DNA of 64,000 nucleotides from Candidatus Iainarchaeum sp. (GTDB lineage: Archaea; Iainarchaeota; Iainarchaeia; Iainarchaeales; UBA10219), in contig JAGVWE010000002.1 of assembly GCA_018304425.1 (NCBI GenBank), positions 124,001 through 188,000 on the forward strand, in the 5' to 3' direction. How positions within the stretch are numbered: position 1 is the first letter of the stretch; each line of letters begins with the position of its first letter. Both the position numbers and the translations under genes were made by a program. Below are positions 1 through 7,206 of the stretch, in pieces. Under the pieces are notes generated by a model that saw only the letters and a program-made list of their open reading frames with translations, was not told where the DNA came from and did no database searches.

Positions 1-2
1 CC

Positions 3-989
3 TTCCTAGTGCATCCAAGGGGAAAAGACCCATCGGGTGCCGACCTCCTTGCCTACTACTTGAAGAAACTCAACCCGCAGGCGCTGGTCAGCCTCGGAGA
101 CCTCCAACAGCAAAACGCCCTAATGGCACCCATCACGGAAAGCGGCTGGAAGGGCCGCTGGTTCCCGTACACCCCCTATGACACGGAGATGTTCGTGCCC
201 ACCTGGGCGTGCGCCAAGCGCGCGGAAAAAATCATCGTGCCGGCGCAGTTCGCTGAAAAGCTGCTGAAAGGCCACCTGGGCGCTGACAAGGTCGCGCGCA
301 TCGAGCACGGAGTGGACTGCAAGGCCTTCAAGCCCCTGCGCAAGCCGGACGTGCGCAAGGCGCGCGGCCTCGACGGAAAGTTCGTGGTGGGCGCGTTCGG
401 GAGAAACCAGTTGCGCAAGATGTGGGTGCAAACGGTCAAGGGCTTCGCAGCCTTCGCCAAGGACAAGAAGGACGCGCGCCTCGTGTTGCACACCGAGGAA
501 CTGCCCTTCCGAGACGACTCCGGGCAGGGCTGGGCGTTCCCCAGCCTCCTCGCCAAGTACGGGATCAGGGACAAGGTCGTGTTCACAGGCGACCTCACCG
601 AGTACCTGAATAGGTTTTACATCGACAATGGCATGCTCAACGAATTGTATAATTGCCTGGACGTCTACGGGTTTCTGACGGGAGGCGAGGGGTTTGGCCT
701 GCCGGCCCTCGAGGCACAGGCCGCGGGCGTGGTGCCGGTGCTCACCGATTACACGACGGGAAAAGAGTTGTGCGGAAGCCACGGCCTGCTCGTGAAGCCG
801 CTCGCGCTCTGGGAGAACCCGACTGGAATCGAGTGGGCGGTGGCGGACGAGAAGGAATTCGCGAAGCACCTGCAGTTCCTGTACGACCACCCGGACGAGC
901 GCGCCAAACGCGGGAACCAAGCGCGGGAGTTCGCGCAGGGCTATGACTGGGAAAACGTGCTCCCCAAGTGGAAGAAGTTACTCTACTGA
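3..989 (+). CDS. GT4-like glycosyltransferase, 5' end cut by window
   Basis: The reading frame is open to the left edge, so the N-terminus lies outside; a GTG at 9 is only an internal candidate start. At least 328 residues remain. The C-terminal half has the GT-B donor-binding signature: the segment TGGEGFGLPALEAQAAGVVPV carries the E-x7-E pattern, preceded by a Rossmann-type start (FVVGAFGRNQLRK). Such enzymes transfer a sugar from a nucleotide-sugar to a lipid- or protein-linked acceptor at the cytoplasmic face of the membrane. No membrane segment is visible in what remains. Substrate cannot be deduced. The toxin-antitoxin pair follows on the same strand after a TATA-like box. Confidence 0.8.
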   Translation, partial: FLVHPRGKDPSGADLLAYYLKKLNPQALVSLGDLQQQNALMAPITESGWKGRWFPYTPYDTEMFVPTWACAKRAEKIIVPAQFAEKLLKGHLGADKVARIEHGVDCKAFKPLRKPDVRKARGLDGKFVVGAFGRNQLRKMWVQTVKGFAAFAKDKKDARLVLHTEELPFRDDSGQGWAFPSLLAKYGIRDKVVFTGDLTEYLNRFYIDNGMLNELYNCLDVYGFLTGGEGFGLPALEAQAAGVVPVLTDYTTGKELCGSHGLLVKPLALWENPTGIEWAVADEKEFAKHLQFLYDHPDERAKRGNQAREFAQGYDWENVLPKWKKLLY

Positions 990-1010
990 TTTTCGGCAAT
1001 CGACGAATAA

Positions 1011-1018
1011 TTTATATC
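1011..1018 (+). promoter_or_regulatory. TATA box upstream of the VapBC-type pair
   Basis: TTTATATC lies in the gap after the glycosyltransferase stop. It would place transcription start near 1037-1040, giving a leader of about 70 bases to the preferred antitoxin ATG at 1107, which has its own GGTGAT ribosome site. Confidence 0.45.
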
Positions 1019-1106
1019 TTGTTCGGTGCCAAGGCCATAAGCCATGCCCAGCCCGAAACCCGACATGTATTTATACAGGTTTGCACGTAGTATACCTGGT
1101 GATTGC

Positions 1107-1349
1107 ATGGGCTCCATGACTTTGGCCGTGCCAGAGGACCTTAGGAAAAAGATGAACAAGTTCTCGGAAATGAATTGGAGTGCCGTGGCACGGAACGCGT
1201 TCGAAGAGAAGGTGAAGGACCTCGAGTTCATTCGGGAGTTCAAGGCCCATAGCCGGATGACCGAGGAACGCGCCATCGAACTCGGACGCGAAGTGAGGAG
1301 TGGGCTGGCAAAAAAAATCCGGGATGCCGCCCATGAAAATCGTCGTTGA
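1107..1349 (+). CDS. VapB-like antitoxin
   Basis: An 80-residue protein starting MGSMTLAVPEDLRKKMNKF, a pattern typical of short archaeal VapB antitoxins with a ribbon-helix-helix-like N-terminus and a charged helical C-terminus that wraps the toxin. The ATG at 1107 is chosen because GGTGAT lies just upstream and because upstream residues look non-conserved; an upstream in-frame ATG at 1044 sits near the expected transcription start and is possible. The 3' end overlaps the PIN-domain gene, as usual for vapBC. Expected role: autorepression and toxin neutralisation. Confidence 0.65.
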   Translation: MGSMTLAVPEDLRKKMNKFSEMNWSAVARNAFEEKVKDLEFIREFKAHSRMTEERAIELGREVRSGLAKKIRDAAHENRR

Positions 1350-1743
1350 CGCAAGCGTCCTCTTCGCTGTCATGATAAAAGCCGGCTTCAACGAACACCT
1401 TCTCTTTTTGAACGAATTGGAGCCTTTTGCGCCGGAACAATTGTTCGCGGAATTCAGGAAACACAAAAAGCAAGTGTTCGAGGAAACCGGCAGAACCCCC
1501 GCAAATTTCTTCCAGCTGACGAACATACTCAAAAAACGCATCAAAGTTATTCCGCTGGCCGAATTTGCCCAGTGCGTAAAAGAAGCAGAGGCCCTACTCA
1601 CCGACAAAGACGATGCCGCCTACCTCGCGGCCTGCCTCGCCACGAACATGCCCTTATGGAGCAACGACAAGGGGTTCAAGCGGCAACGAAGGGTAACGGT
1701 TTACACCACCCAAGAACTGGCAAGCTGCCTGGGGCTTGAATAG
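1333..1743 (+). CDS. VapC-like PIN-domain ribonuclease toxin
   Basis: A 136-residue PIN-domain protein. It begins MKIVVDASVLFAV, giving the first metal-binding Asp. A second acidic cluster occurs in TDKDDAAYLAACLA and the final Asp in LWSNDKGFK, matching the Mg-dependent RNase core of VapC. It overlaps the antitoxin gene by 17 bases, so translation is probably coupled. ATG codons at 1324 and 1300 are alternative starts; 1333 is preferred because the first beta strand then begins immediately. Archaeal VapC toxins cleave tRNA or rRNA; the target here is unknown. Confidence 0.75.
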   Translation: MKIVVDASVLFAVMIKAGFNEHLLFLNELEPFAPEQLFAEFRKHKKQVFEETGRTPANFFQLTNILKKRIKVIPLAEFAQCVKEAEALLTDKDDAAYLAACLATNMPLWSNDKGFKRQRRVTVYTTQELASCLGLE

Positions 1744-1751
1744 GCTGCATG

Positions 1752-2972
1752 TCAGCGCTTGGCCAGGCTCTTGTATACTTCCTCGAGTGCCCGGGCGTGG
1801 GCTTCGAGGGTCAACGGCGGGGCCATGCCCCGGGAGAGCTGTTCGGTGAGGTGGGGTTCTTCCGCGAACTCCAGCATTTTTTCGGCCAGGCTCTCCACGT
1901 CATTGAATTCGAAGACCAGGCCCGCGTTGTGCTTTTTGACGAGTTCTGGAAGGCAGCCGGCGTTCGAGGCAATGACCGGGACATTGCAGGCAATGGCTTC
2001 CAGGAGGAGCAGGGAAGCGGTTTCCTGTTTGAGTGTGGGAATGACCAAGACGTCAATGCGTTCAAAGACGCGGTCGATGTAGGTCCGGTCAAAGGAGCCC
2101 AGGAAGTTGATGGGGCTGCGCTTGCCGGCCAGGGAAACCAGGTGCTCTTCATAGGCTTGCTCGCCGTTGCCGTAGACGTCGAGTTCCGCGTCGACGCCCT
2201 TCAACGACTGGAAGGCCTTGAGCAGCAACTCGATGCCCTTTTCTTCCACCAGTTCCCCGATGAAGCCAAAGCGCAGCACGCCTCCAACGGACTTGAAGCG
2301 CAGGCGCGGGTTGAGCGTCCGGCCGAACGGTGCGGGAACCAGTTTTTCCGTGGGTACCCTGAATTCCGCCAGCTTCCGGGCCGCGAACTCCGAGGGGCAT
2401 AGGATGACGTCAAACTTTTGCAGGGCCTCCAGGCCCTCCCGCTGGTAGGACAGGTAAGCGCTCAAGTGGGAGAGGCGCTTGGCTTTTTCAAGGCCTAAAA
2501 GCCCCTGGTGGCCGGTGTGGCATTGAAAGCATTCGAAGCCCTTCACGTGCCCCGAACATAAAACGCCTTGGGGCTTGACGAGGGAAACCGAGGGGCACAA
2601 AATGCTGAAGTCATGCACCGTGAAAACGCTGGGGATGCCGCGCTCGTTGGCCGCGTCCAAGAGGCTGTACGGCAGCTCCATGAAGGAATGGAAGTGCACG
2701 ATGTCCGGCTTGTCCCGGTCCAGCACCCGCTCGAACAAGGCCCTGCCCGCCTCGCCAAAGGCCTTGGAAGGGCTCTTCGAAAAATTCAGGCAGTGCACGA
2801 AGTACCCGTTTTCCTCGAAGGAGCGGAGGTCGCGGTCACTGGACTCGCGGCGGCGGAAGGCCACGGAGGCCTTGTGCTCCTTGGATTGCTCGCGCAACAA
2901 GTCGCGTAAATAGAACTCGGTGCCCCCCAAACGGCGGGGCGAAAAATAGTTGGTTACGTGAGTGAGGCGCAT
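1752..2972 (-). CDS. GT4 family glycosyltransferase
   Basis: A 406-residue GT-B enzyme. The start MRLTHVTNYFSPRRLGGTEF is the usual GT4 N-terminus with the glycine-rich acceptor loop (LGGTEFYLRDLL). The C-terminal half has LRFGFIGELVEEKGIELLL and the donor motif region QETASLLLLEAIACNVPVIASN. Around residues 145-170 there is a Cys-containing stretch (LCSGHVKGFECFQCHTG) that may bind metal, also seen in some GT4 enzymes. It is the last gene of a tight minus-strand group: the zinc-ribbon gene ends two bases before this ATG. A role in surface glycan synthesis is likely; the sugar is unknown. Confidence 0.85.
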   Translation of the reverse strand: MRLTHVTNYFSPRRLGGTEFYLRDLLREQSKEHKASVAFRRRESSDRDLRSFEENGYFVHCLNFSKSPSKAFGEAGRALFERVLDRDKPDIVHFHSFMELPYSLLDAANERGIPSVFTVHDFSILCPSVSLVKPQGVLCSGHVKGFECFQCHTGHQGLLGLEKAKRLSHLSAYLSYQREGLEALQKFDVILCPSEFAARKLAEFRVPTEKLVPAPFGRTLNPRLRFKSVGGVLRFGFIGELVEEKGIELLLKAFQSLKGVDAELDVYGNGEQAYEEHLVSLAGKRSPINFLGSFDRTYIDRVFERIDVLVIPTLKQETASLLLLEAIACNVPVIASNAGCLPELVKKHNAGLVFEFNDVESLAEKMLEFAEEPHLTEQLSRGMAPPLTLEAHARALEEVYKSLAKR

Positions 2973-2974
2973 GC

Positions 2975-3160
2975 TCAGACCATGACCTTGCCCGGACCCA
3001 TCCTCGGCGCGCCAAAGTAACCGCAGTTGGCGCATTGGATGACCTGGCGAGTGCCGTCAAAAAAGGGGGTGACGAGTTCGGACTTGCATTTCGGGCAGGA
3101 CGGCACCTCTTTCAGCAATGGCTTCACCCCTTCCTCTTCCGCTGCGGCAGGGGAACGCAT
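2975..3160 (-). CDS. Small zinc-ribbon protein
   Basis: A 61-residue protein with two CxxC knuckles, CPKCKSELVTPFF and CANCGYFGAP, which make a classical zinc ribbon. The ATG at 3160 overlaps the preceding 43-codon frame by 37 bases; a GTG at 3106, directly before VPSCPKC, is an alternative that removes the overlap. The stop is immediately followed by the glycosyltransferase ATG, so the two are probably co-translated. Function unknown; small ribbons like this are often nucleic-acid or protein adaptors. Confidence 0.55.
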   Translation of the reverse strand: MRSPAAAEEEGVKPLLKEVPSCPKCKSELVTPFFDGTRQVIQCANCGYFGAPRMGPGKVMV

Positions 3161-3255
3161 TCCTGGGAGTGCACGAACTCCGAGGAGAGCCTGGACTTCG
3201 GTTCGTCGATGCACCAGGTTTTTTCTTCTCTTTTCGGCCTGCGTTTCGCCTTCAT
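3124..3255 (-). CDS. Hypothetical 43-residue basic protein
   Basis: A short frame starting MKAKRRPKREEKTWCIDEPK with its ATG four bases after the stop of the upstream gene, as expected for coupled translation. It is basic and has two Cys but no recognisable domain. It overlaps the zinc-ribbon frame if the longer ribbon start is used. Evidence is only position and start context, so it may not be real. Confidence 0.3.
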   Translation of the reverse strand: MKAKRRPKREEKTWCIDEPKSRLSSEFVHSQECVPLPQRKRKG

Positions 3256-3259
3256 GCCA

Positions 3260-3625
3260 TCAGCGGACCATGTTGTCCTGGGGGTTGAGGGGCAGGGCGA
3301 GGTCAAACGGCTGCGAGGGCGCCTGGGTGTGCCTTTTCTTCATCTGGTCCAGGTAGGAGGACATCTTCTTCCATCCTTCTTCGGCGGCCTTGCCCCGCAA
3401 GACCTTGACAATGGTTTGCCGGGGCTGCCTATTCCCCCCCATGAAATCGTATTCGACCAAGACAATGTCATGGGACCTGACTTTATCGTTGAGCATGGGG
3501 TGCACCATGAAGGTGAACACGTTTTCGTCCCACGTCTCCACCATGGCCTGGACCGTGTTATCCGCCCCCAAAACCTCTTTCTCGTCCGCCTTAAACACCC
3601 GTAAAACCCGTGCCAAATGGTACAT
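3260..3625 (-). CDS. Conserved-looking hypothetical protein
   Basis: A 121-residue soluble protein starting MYHLARVLRVFKADEKEVLG. It has alternating beta-like segments (VQAMVETWDENVFTFMVHP, SHDIVLVEYDFMG) followed by a helical C-terminal part. No family is recognised. It is the first gene of the minus-strand group ending with a glycosyltransferase and is divergent from ribosomal protein L10e. A longer frame begins at 3670 but the added residues look non-coding. The start at 3625 leaves a 154-base divergent promoter region. Confidence 0.55.
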   Translation of the reverse strand: MYHLARVLRVFKADEKEVLGADNTVQAMVETWDENVFTFMVHPMLNDKVRSHDIVLVEYDFMGGNRQPRQTIVKVLRGKAAEEGWKKMSSYLDQMKKRHTQAPSQPFDLALPLNPQDNMVR

Positions 3626-3716
3626 TAGCCAAGACCTCCGACCCTTCCCGACCCTGCCAGGATAAAGCAATCACCGGGAAAAACCTTTTAAAGGCTTTCC
3701 TAAGAAAGAATGGGTA

Positions 3717-3740
3717 TTAATCCTGATTTTCACGGATTAA
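3717..3740. promoter_or_regulatory. Perfect 7-bp inverted repeat in the L10e promoter region
   Basis: TTAATCC, ten bases, GGATTAA. It lies between the divergent hypothetical gene and L10e, about 40 bases before the L10e ATG. It could be an operator for either gene or a small RNA hairpin in an L10e leader. AT-rich sequence suggests overlap with the promoter itself. Confidence 0.4.
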
Positions 3741-3779
3741 CCCCCTTATCCCCTGACGGGAAAACATTGGCGTGATTGC

Positions 3780-4538
3780 ATGGGCCTCAGACCAGGACAC
3801 TGTTATAGGAACACCGGCCACAAACAGGACCGGGCCTACACGCGAGTGGCCATCACGGTGCCCAGAAAAAACTTCATCGGCGCCACGCCGGGGTTGAGGA
3901 CAAGGCAATTCAACATGGGCAACCCCACCAAGAAATACTCGCACCTGGTTGATTTGGTGCTGGAAGAAACCTGCCAGGTCCGGGACAACGCGATTGAAAG
4001 CGCGCGCCTAATCATCAACCGCTTCATGATCAAACGCATCGGCAAAGACGATTACTTCATGCGCATCCGGCTCTACCCCCACCATATTTTGCGGGAAAAC
4101 AAGCAGGCCCAGGGCGCGCACGCCGACAGAATCCAGAAAGGAATGTCTCATCCCTTTGGCCGGCCGATTGGCAGAGCCATCCGGGTGAAGTCCGGCGAAG
4201 TCCTCATGAGCGTGCTGGTCAACAAGGACCACATCGCGCTCGCCAAGGAAGGCCTGCTGCGCGCGAAAGCCCGCATGCCGTGCACCGTGCACGTGGAAGT
4301 CGGAACCGACGTTGAAAGCATTGGCACCCTGCCCCGAAGGGCCATCGAAGAGAAGGTCGTGCAGGAAGTCAAGGAAACCGCCGAATCCGTTGCCGCCGCA
4401 GGCGCGGAAGGCGCAGCGGCAGGCGCGGCCGGAACGGAAGCCGGAAAAGGTGGCGCTGCAGCCGCCCCCACGGCCGCAGGCCCCACAGCCGGCGGCAAGG
4501 AAGCCGGAAAGGGCTCGGAAAAGAAGGGCAAGAAGTAA
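3780..4538 (+). CDS. rpl10e: Large-subunit ribosomal protein L10e (uL16) with Ala/Gly-rich tail
   Basis: The first about 185 residues are a complete L10e/uL16: MGLRPGHCYRNTGHKQDRAY, IGATPGLRTRQFNMGNP and RIQKGMSHPFGRPIGRA are family hallmarks. uL16 sits near the peptidyl-transferase and A-site tRNA region of the large subunit. The ATG has a CGTGATT ribosome-site remnant five bases before it. Beyond the core there is a tail of roughly 65 residues rich in Ala, Gly and Lys (AEGAAAGAAGTEAGKGG), ending in a Lys run, absent from normal L10e. The family is usually about 165-185 residues, so this is an extension of about one third. It may be rRNA-binding or simply disordered. Confidence 0.95.
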   Translation: MGLRPGHCYRNTGHKQDRAYTRVAITVPRKNFIGATPGLRTRQFNMGNPTKKYSHLVDLVLEETCQVRDNAIESARLIINRFMIKRIGKDDYFMRIRLYPHHILRENKQAQGAHADRIQKGMSHPFGRPIGRAIRVKSGEVLMSVLVNKDHIALAKEGLLRAKARMPCTVHVEVGTDVESIGTLPRRAIEEKVVQEVKETAESVAAAGAEGAAAGAAGTEAGKGGAAAAPTAAGPTAGGKEAGKGSEKKGKK

Positions 4539-4551
4539 GGGCAGGAAACAA

Positions 4552-5664
4552 CTATTTGCCCAGTGCCACGTTGAGGGCCGCGATGTCGTCCATGACGAGC
4601 TGCCGCTTCTTGTCGAGCAAGGCATGGTCGGCGTCCAAGACTTTCGACATGTTGCAGGTCCAGGCGATGTATTCCTCGGGCGACATGCTGGGCTTGTCCG
4701 CGCCAATCGCCTTGTCCAGGCCGTAATTGATGAGCTTCTGCAGGTTGGAGGAAAGCACGCTGAACATCTTGGTCGGCATCTTCTTCAGCATCAGAGCCGA
4801 GTCGATGATGAACTTGTCCGTGACGTCCGCGAGGGTGTTCAGGCATTCCTTGACGAAGTGCTGCCGCAGCCGCGTGGTCTCCTGCATGGAGGCCGTGTAG
4901 TCGTTGCCTTCCTGGACGAGCTCGTCCTTCTGGGCCTGCAAGGCGGCCTTGTCAATCACGCAGGAAGCCCCATCAACGATGAGGGTGCAGACGCCTGGGA
5001 AGCCGTAGTTCGCGACCGTGAAGTTCTGCTGGGTGCAGTCGGTGTCAAAGGTGTTCACGCACTTGTTGGTCTGCGCGTCGCAGCCCCGCTTCCACAAGAC
5101 ATTGACTTCGCACTTGCCTTTGCAGTCGGAGTCGAAACGGCATTCGCCTTTTTCCCCGGGTTTCTCCTCGCCTGAAGACGAAGCCCCCAACTGGGCCAGG
5201 CACTGGTCCTTGGAGGCGGTAACCATGCCCATGCGGCTCACGTTCCCCGAAATCTTGTCACAAAGCGAGGAGTCGCCGGTGGCCCGGGCAACTGCCTGCA
5301 GGCACTCGCGGGGGTCGTCGCCCACGATGCCGCCGTTCACGCTGTTGCAGAGGTTGGGGTCCTTGAGCTTGATGGCCAACTCGCTGTAGCACTTGGCTTT
5401 CGGCGCGGGGTCGGAAATCTTCTCGCACAGTTCGGGCTTGCCCTTGACGATAGCTGTTTTTTGCCAGCAGTGCTCGCGCGCGCCCGCATCCTCCACCGCA
5501 CCACAGGCAAGTTCTCCGCCCAAACCGGCCGCGGTATCCGCGACCCCGGGGTTGGTCTCGATGAAGTTCGTGACGTCGCGTTCGGGGTCGCCGGTGCAGC
5601 CGGAAAAGACCACTACCAAAAACAGCGCGAACAAAACGAGTGGAAGCTCTTGCCCCATCGGCAT
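4552..5664 (-). CDS. Cys-rich lipoprotein with repeated Cys motifs
   Basis: A 370-residue exported protein. A hydrophobic leader (LPLVLFALFLVVVFSGC) ends in a lipobox-like SGC, so membrane anchoring through Cys is likely. Residues about 50-150 contain a recurrent pattern of the type C-x(10)-LC-x(2)-I-x(6)-KC-x(7)-D-x(2)-LC, seen in PELCEKISDPAPKAKCYSEL and SSLCDKISG. The second half has CRFDSDCKGKCEVNVLWKRGC and then a helical domain. The same repeat type occurs in the lipoprotein at 24498-25733. A TATA-like GGTATAAATGG lies about 20 bases upstream; a second ATG at 5658 could be the true leaderless start. Function unknown, at the cell surface. Confidence 0.75.
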   Translation of the reverse strand: MPMGQELPLVLFALFLVVVFSGCTGDPERDVTNFIETNPGVADTAAGLGGELACGAVEDAGAREHCWQKTAIVKGKPELCEKISDPAPKAKCYSELAIKLKDPNLCNSVNGGIVGDDPRECLQAVARATGDSSLCDKISGNVSRMGMVTASKDQCLAQLGASSSGEEKPGEKGECRFDSDCKGKCEVNVLWKRGCDAQTNKCVNTFDTDCTQQNFTVANYGFPGVCTLIVDGASCVIDKAALQAQKDELVQEGNDYTASMQETTRLRQHFVKECLNTLADVTDKFIIDSALMLKKMPTKMFSVLSSNLQKLINYGLDKAIGADKPSMSPEEYIAWTCNMSKVLDADHALLDKKRQLVMDDIAALNVALGK

Positions 5665-5740
5665 AATTAACGCTTAACTGGTATAAATGGGTTTCCGCAG
5701 GCAAAATCTTTATTAACCCGAAAAGCCTTAGTTAAGGCGT

Positions 5741-5857
5741 ATGGTCTACGGAACCCCGAAGAAGGGCGGCTATGGCGGCGGCCTCGGCAGCATTGCCAAG
5801 AAAATCGCGGCCGACCGGCAAGCCAAGGAAGCGGCCGTGCCACCCCAGTCAACCTAG
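5741..5857 (+). CDS. N-terminal fragment of a probably frameshifted small gene
   Basis: A 38-codon frame, MVYGTPKKGGYGGGLGSIAK and on to a TAG at 5855. It has a normal-looking basic, Gly-rich N-terminus and an ATG behind an AT-rich stretch with TTTATTAA. The downstream frame that carries the conserved-looking repeats has no convincing start of its own. The two are in different frames (a shift of one base would join them), so this is best read as the 5' part of one gene broken by a mutation or sequence error between about 5825 and 5880. Confidence 0.4.
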   Translation: MVYGTPKKGGYGGGLGSIAKKIAADRQAKEAAVPPQST

Positions 5858-6224
5858 GCGGCCCAGGCCCGCCCCGGTGTCGGGCAGCAACGCGCACTCG
5901 CAAATCATTTACCCCAAGAAGAAAGAAGAGGCCACGGCGCAGGCCGTGGAACAAAAGCCGAGGGACCTCGAAGCCGAGCGCGCGAACGCGGTCATCGTCT
6001 ACCCCACCAAGGAGCCTGCCCCCCGGCCGGCCGAGCCGGCGAGACCCCGCCCCCTCCAGGGGCCATCCAAGGGGGACGCGCACACGATTATCATTTACCC
6101 GAAAAAGAAGGAACCACCACAGGCCGTGGCACAGGCGCAGCCGGTGAAAGACGAGCAACCGCTGACTGAACCAACAGAAAAACCGGAAGACAAAAGTCAG
6201 GGCGCAAACGCGCCACAGACTTGA
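5772..6224 (+). CDS. Pro/Lys-rich protein with IIYPKKKE-type repeats (probable frameshifted gene)
   Basis: A 150-codon frame whose first 35 codons look like a shifted reading of another frame. From about 5880 on it reads as a real low-complexity protein with three copies of a short motif: QIIYPKKKEE, AVIVYPTKEP and TIIIYPKKKEPP, separated by Pro/Ala/Glu-rich linkers of about 35-40 residues. No enzyme domain is visible. The spaced hydrophobic-YPxKKE motifs could be docking peptides for a partner. The true N-terminus is probably the fragment starting at 5741. The next gene starts one base after this stop. Confidence 0.5.
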   Translation: MAAASAALPRKSRPTGKPRKRPCHPSQPRRPRPAPVSGSNAHSQIIYPKKKEEATAQAVEQKPRDLEAERANAVIVYPTKEPAPRPAEPARPRPLQGPSKGDAHTIIIYPKKKEPPQAVAQAQPVKDEQPLTEPTEKPEDKSQGANAPQT

Positions 6225-6225
6225 C

Positions 6226-6471
6226 ATGCACGGACTCAATGGTAAAAGATGCCCTTCCTGCGAGCGGGGTGAGCTGCACCGAACGTCCGAAAAACACGGT
6301 GCGGCGCGCATTTGCGCGCATGTGTGCGATAACTGCCCTGAACGCTGGTATTCTTTGAGTTCAATGAAAAAACTGGAACGCATGGAAAAGACTAATTTTC
6401 CGGCTTCGCGGCACTCCACATCAAGTCAAAGTATTCCCGGTAAGCATCGGCTAGGCGCTCGTTCTCGATGA
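6226..6471 (+). CDS. Small zinc-finger protein
   Basis: An 81-residue frame starting one base after the preceding stop. The first 55 residues look real: CPSCERGELH and CDNCPERWYSLSS form a two-knuckle zinc finger resembling the YgiT/MqsA-type N-terminal ribbon, followed by a short helix (MKKLERMEK). The last about 27 codons run antisense through the 3' end of the TrmB-type regulator gene and look non-conserved. Function unknown; an antitoxin or adaptor role is only a guess from the ribbon type. Confidence 0.5.
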   Translation: MHGLNGKRCPSCERGELHRTSEKHGAARICAHVCDNCPERWYSLSSMKKLERMEKTNFPASRHSTSSQSIPGKHRLGARSR

Positions 6472-7150
6472 CGATGCCAATCCACTTCTCGGGTTCGAGC
6501 TTCAACCAAATCGAGGTCTTGAAGCCGTACACCCAGGTCACGGCCGGGCTTTGATGGGCTTCGGGGAGGACGCGGAATTGAATGGTGGGGGAGTGCACGA
6601 TGTCCACACCGGGATGGTAGAGGTAACGGCCCTTGATGCCGAGGCGCTCGCGTTCCGCGTAGTGCTTCTGGTGAAAGATGGGGTCCAGCTTGCGGAACTC
6701 CCCACTCGCGGCCCCAAAGCAAACCATTTCCTTTTCGGGGTGCTTCTGGCACTCGCGCAAGACGTCGTTGAAGGCCGTGCGCGTGCCCTCCCTTCCCTCA
6801 TAGACCTGGACGTTGACGCTGGGCAGGGAGGGAGCGGCCAGGGACTGAAGTACCGGCAAGGCCTCCTGGAAGATGCGTTGCTGTTCGCGGACTCTTTCCT
6901 CGCGCTCGCGCAGGAAGTCCAGGATTTTTTCCGGGGGCGAGGCCTGGAAGAACCGCTTGTTGTTCTTGATGGCGTAGGAGGCGAGGCCATGGGCCATGAG
7001 CTGGTTGAGCGCGTCATAGATGTTGGGACGCGAAATGCTGACCTTCTTCGCAAGCGAAGCAGCGGTGGAGGAGCCGGCCTTGAGCAGGGCGAGGTAGGTT
7101 TTGGCTTCTATTTTCGAGAAACCCAGTGCCACCAAAACGGAAGCATCCAT
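6392..7150 (-). CDS. TrmB-family transcriptional regulator
   Basis: A 252-residue protein. Residues 1-65 form a winged helix-turn-helix (LGFSKIEAKTYLALLKAG, ISRPNIYDALNQLMAHGL), the start expected of TrmB sugar- and metabolite-responsive regulators. A coiled-coil stretch follows (FLREREERVREQQRIFQEAL), then a ligand-type domain beginning VQVYEGREGTRTAFNDVL. Only the N-terminal two thirds of full TrmB is present, as in many short TrmB-like proteins. It is divergent from the binding-protein gene with a perfect palindrome between them, so it likely controls both itself and that gene. Confidence 0.85.
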   Translation of the reverse strand: MDASVLVALGFSKIEAKTYLALLKAGSSTAASLAKKVSISRPNIYDALNQLMAHGLASYAIKNNKRFFQASPPEKILDFLREREERVREQQRIFQEALPVLQSLAAPSLPSVNVQVYEGREGTRTAFNDVLRECQKHPEKEMVCFGAASGEFRKLDPIFHQKHYAERERLGIKGRYLYHPGVDIVHSPTIQFRVLPEAHQSPAVTWVYGFKTSIWLKLEPEKWIGIVIENERLADAYREYFDLMWSAAKPEN

Positions 7151-7171
7151 GTTGTATCTACTCCATACAAC
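7151..7171. promoter_or_regulatory. Palindromic operator candidate, TrmB/binding-protein intergenic
   Basis: GTTGTAT, seven bases, ATACAAC: a perfect 7-bp inverted repeat directly adjacent to the regulator ATG and 36 bases before the binding-protein ATG. TrmB proteins bind such dyads near the TATA box. Its position, abutting the start codon, fits autorepression. Confidence 0.55.
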
Positions 7172-7206
7172 GCATTATTAAATCGCTGGGCGTGGCAAGG
7201 GGTTTT

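Noticed and set aside
5741..6224. UAG readthrough (pyrrolysine) at 5855
   Set aside because: The frame after the UAG reads as a shifted, non-protein-like sequence, and the repeats are in another frame. A base shift explains it better. No pyrrolysine genes are seen.
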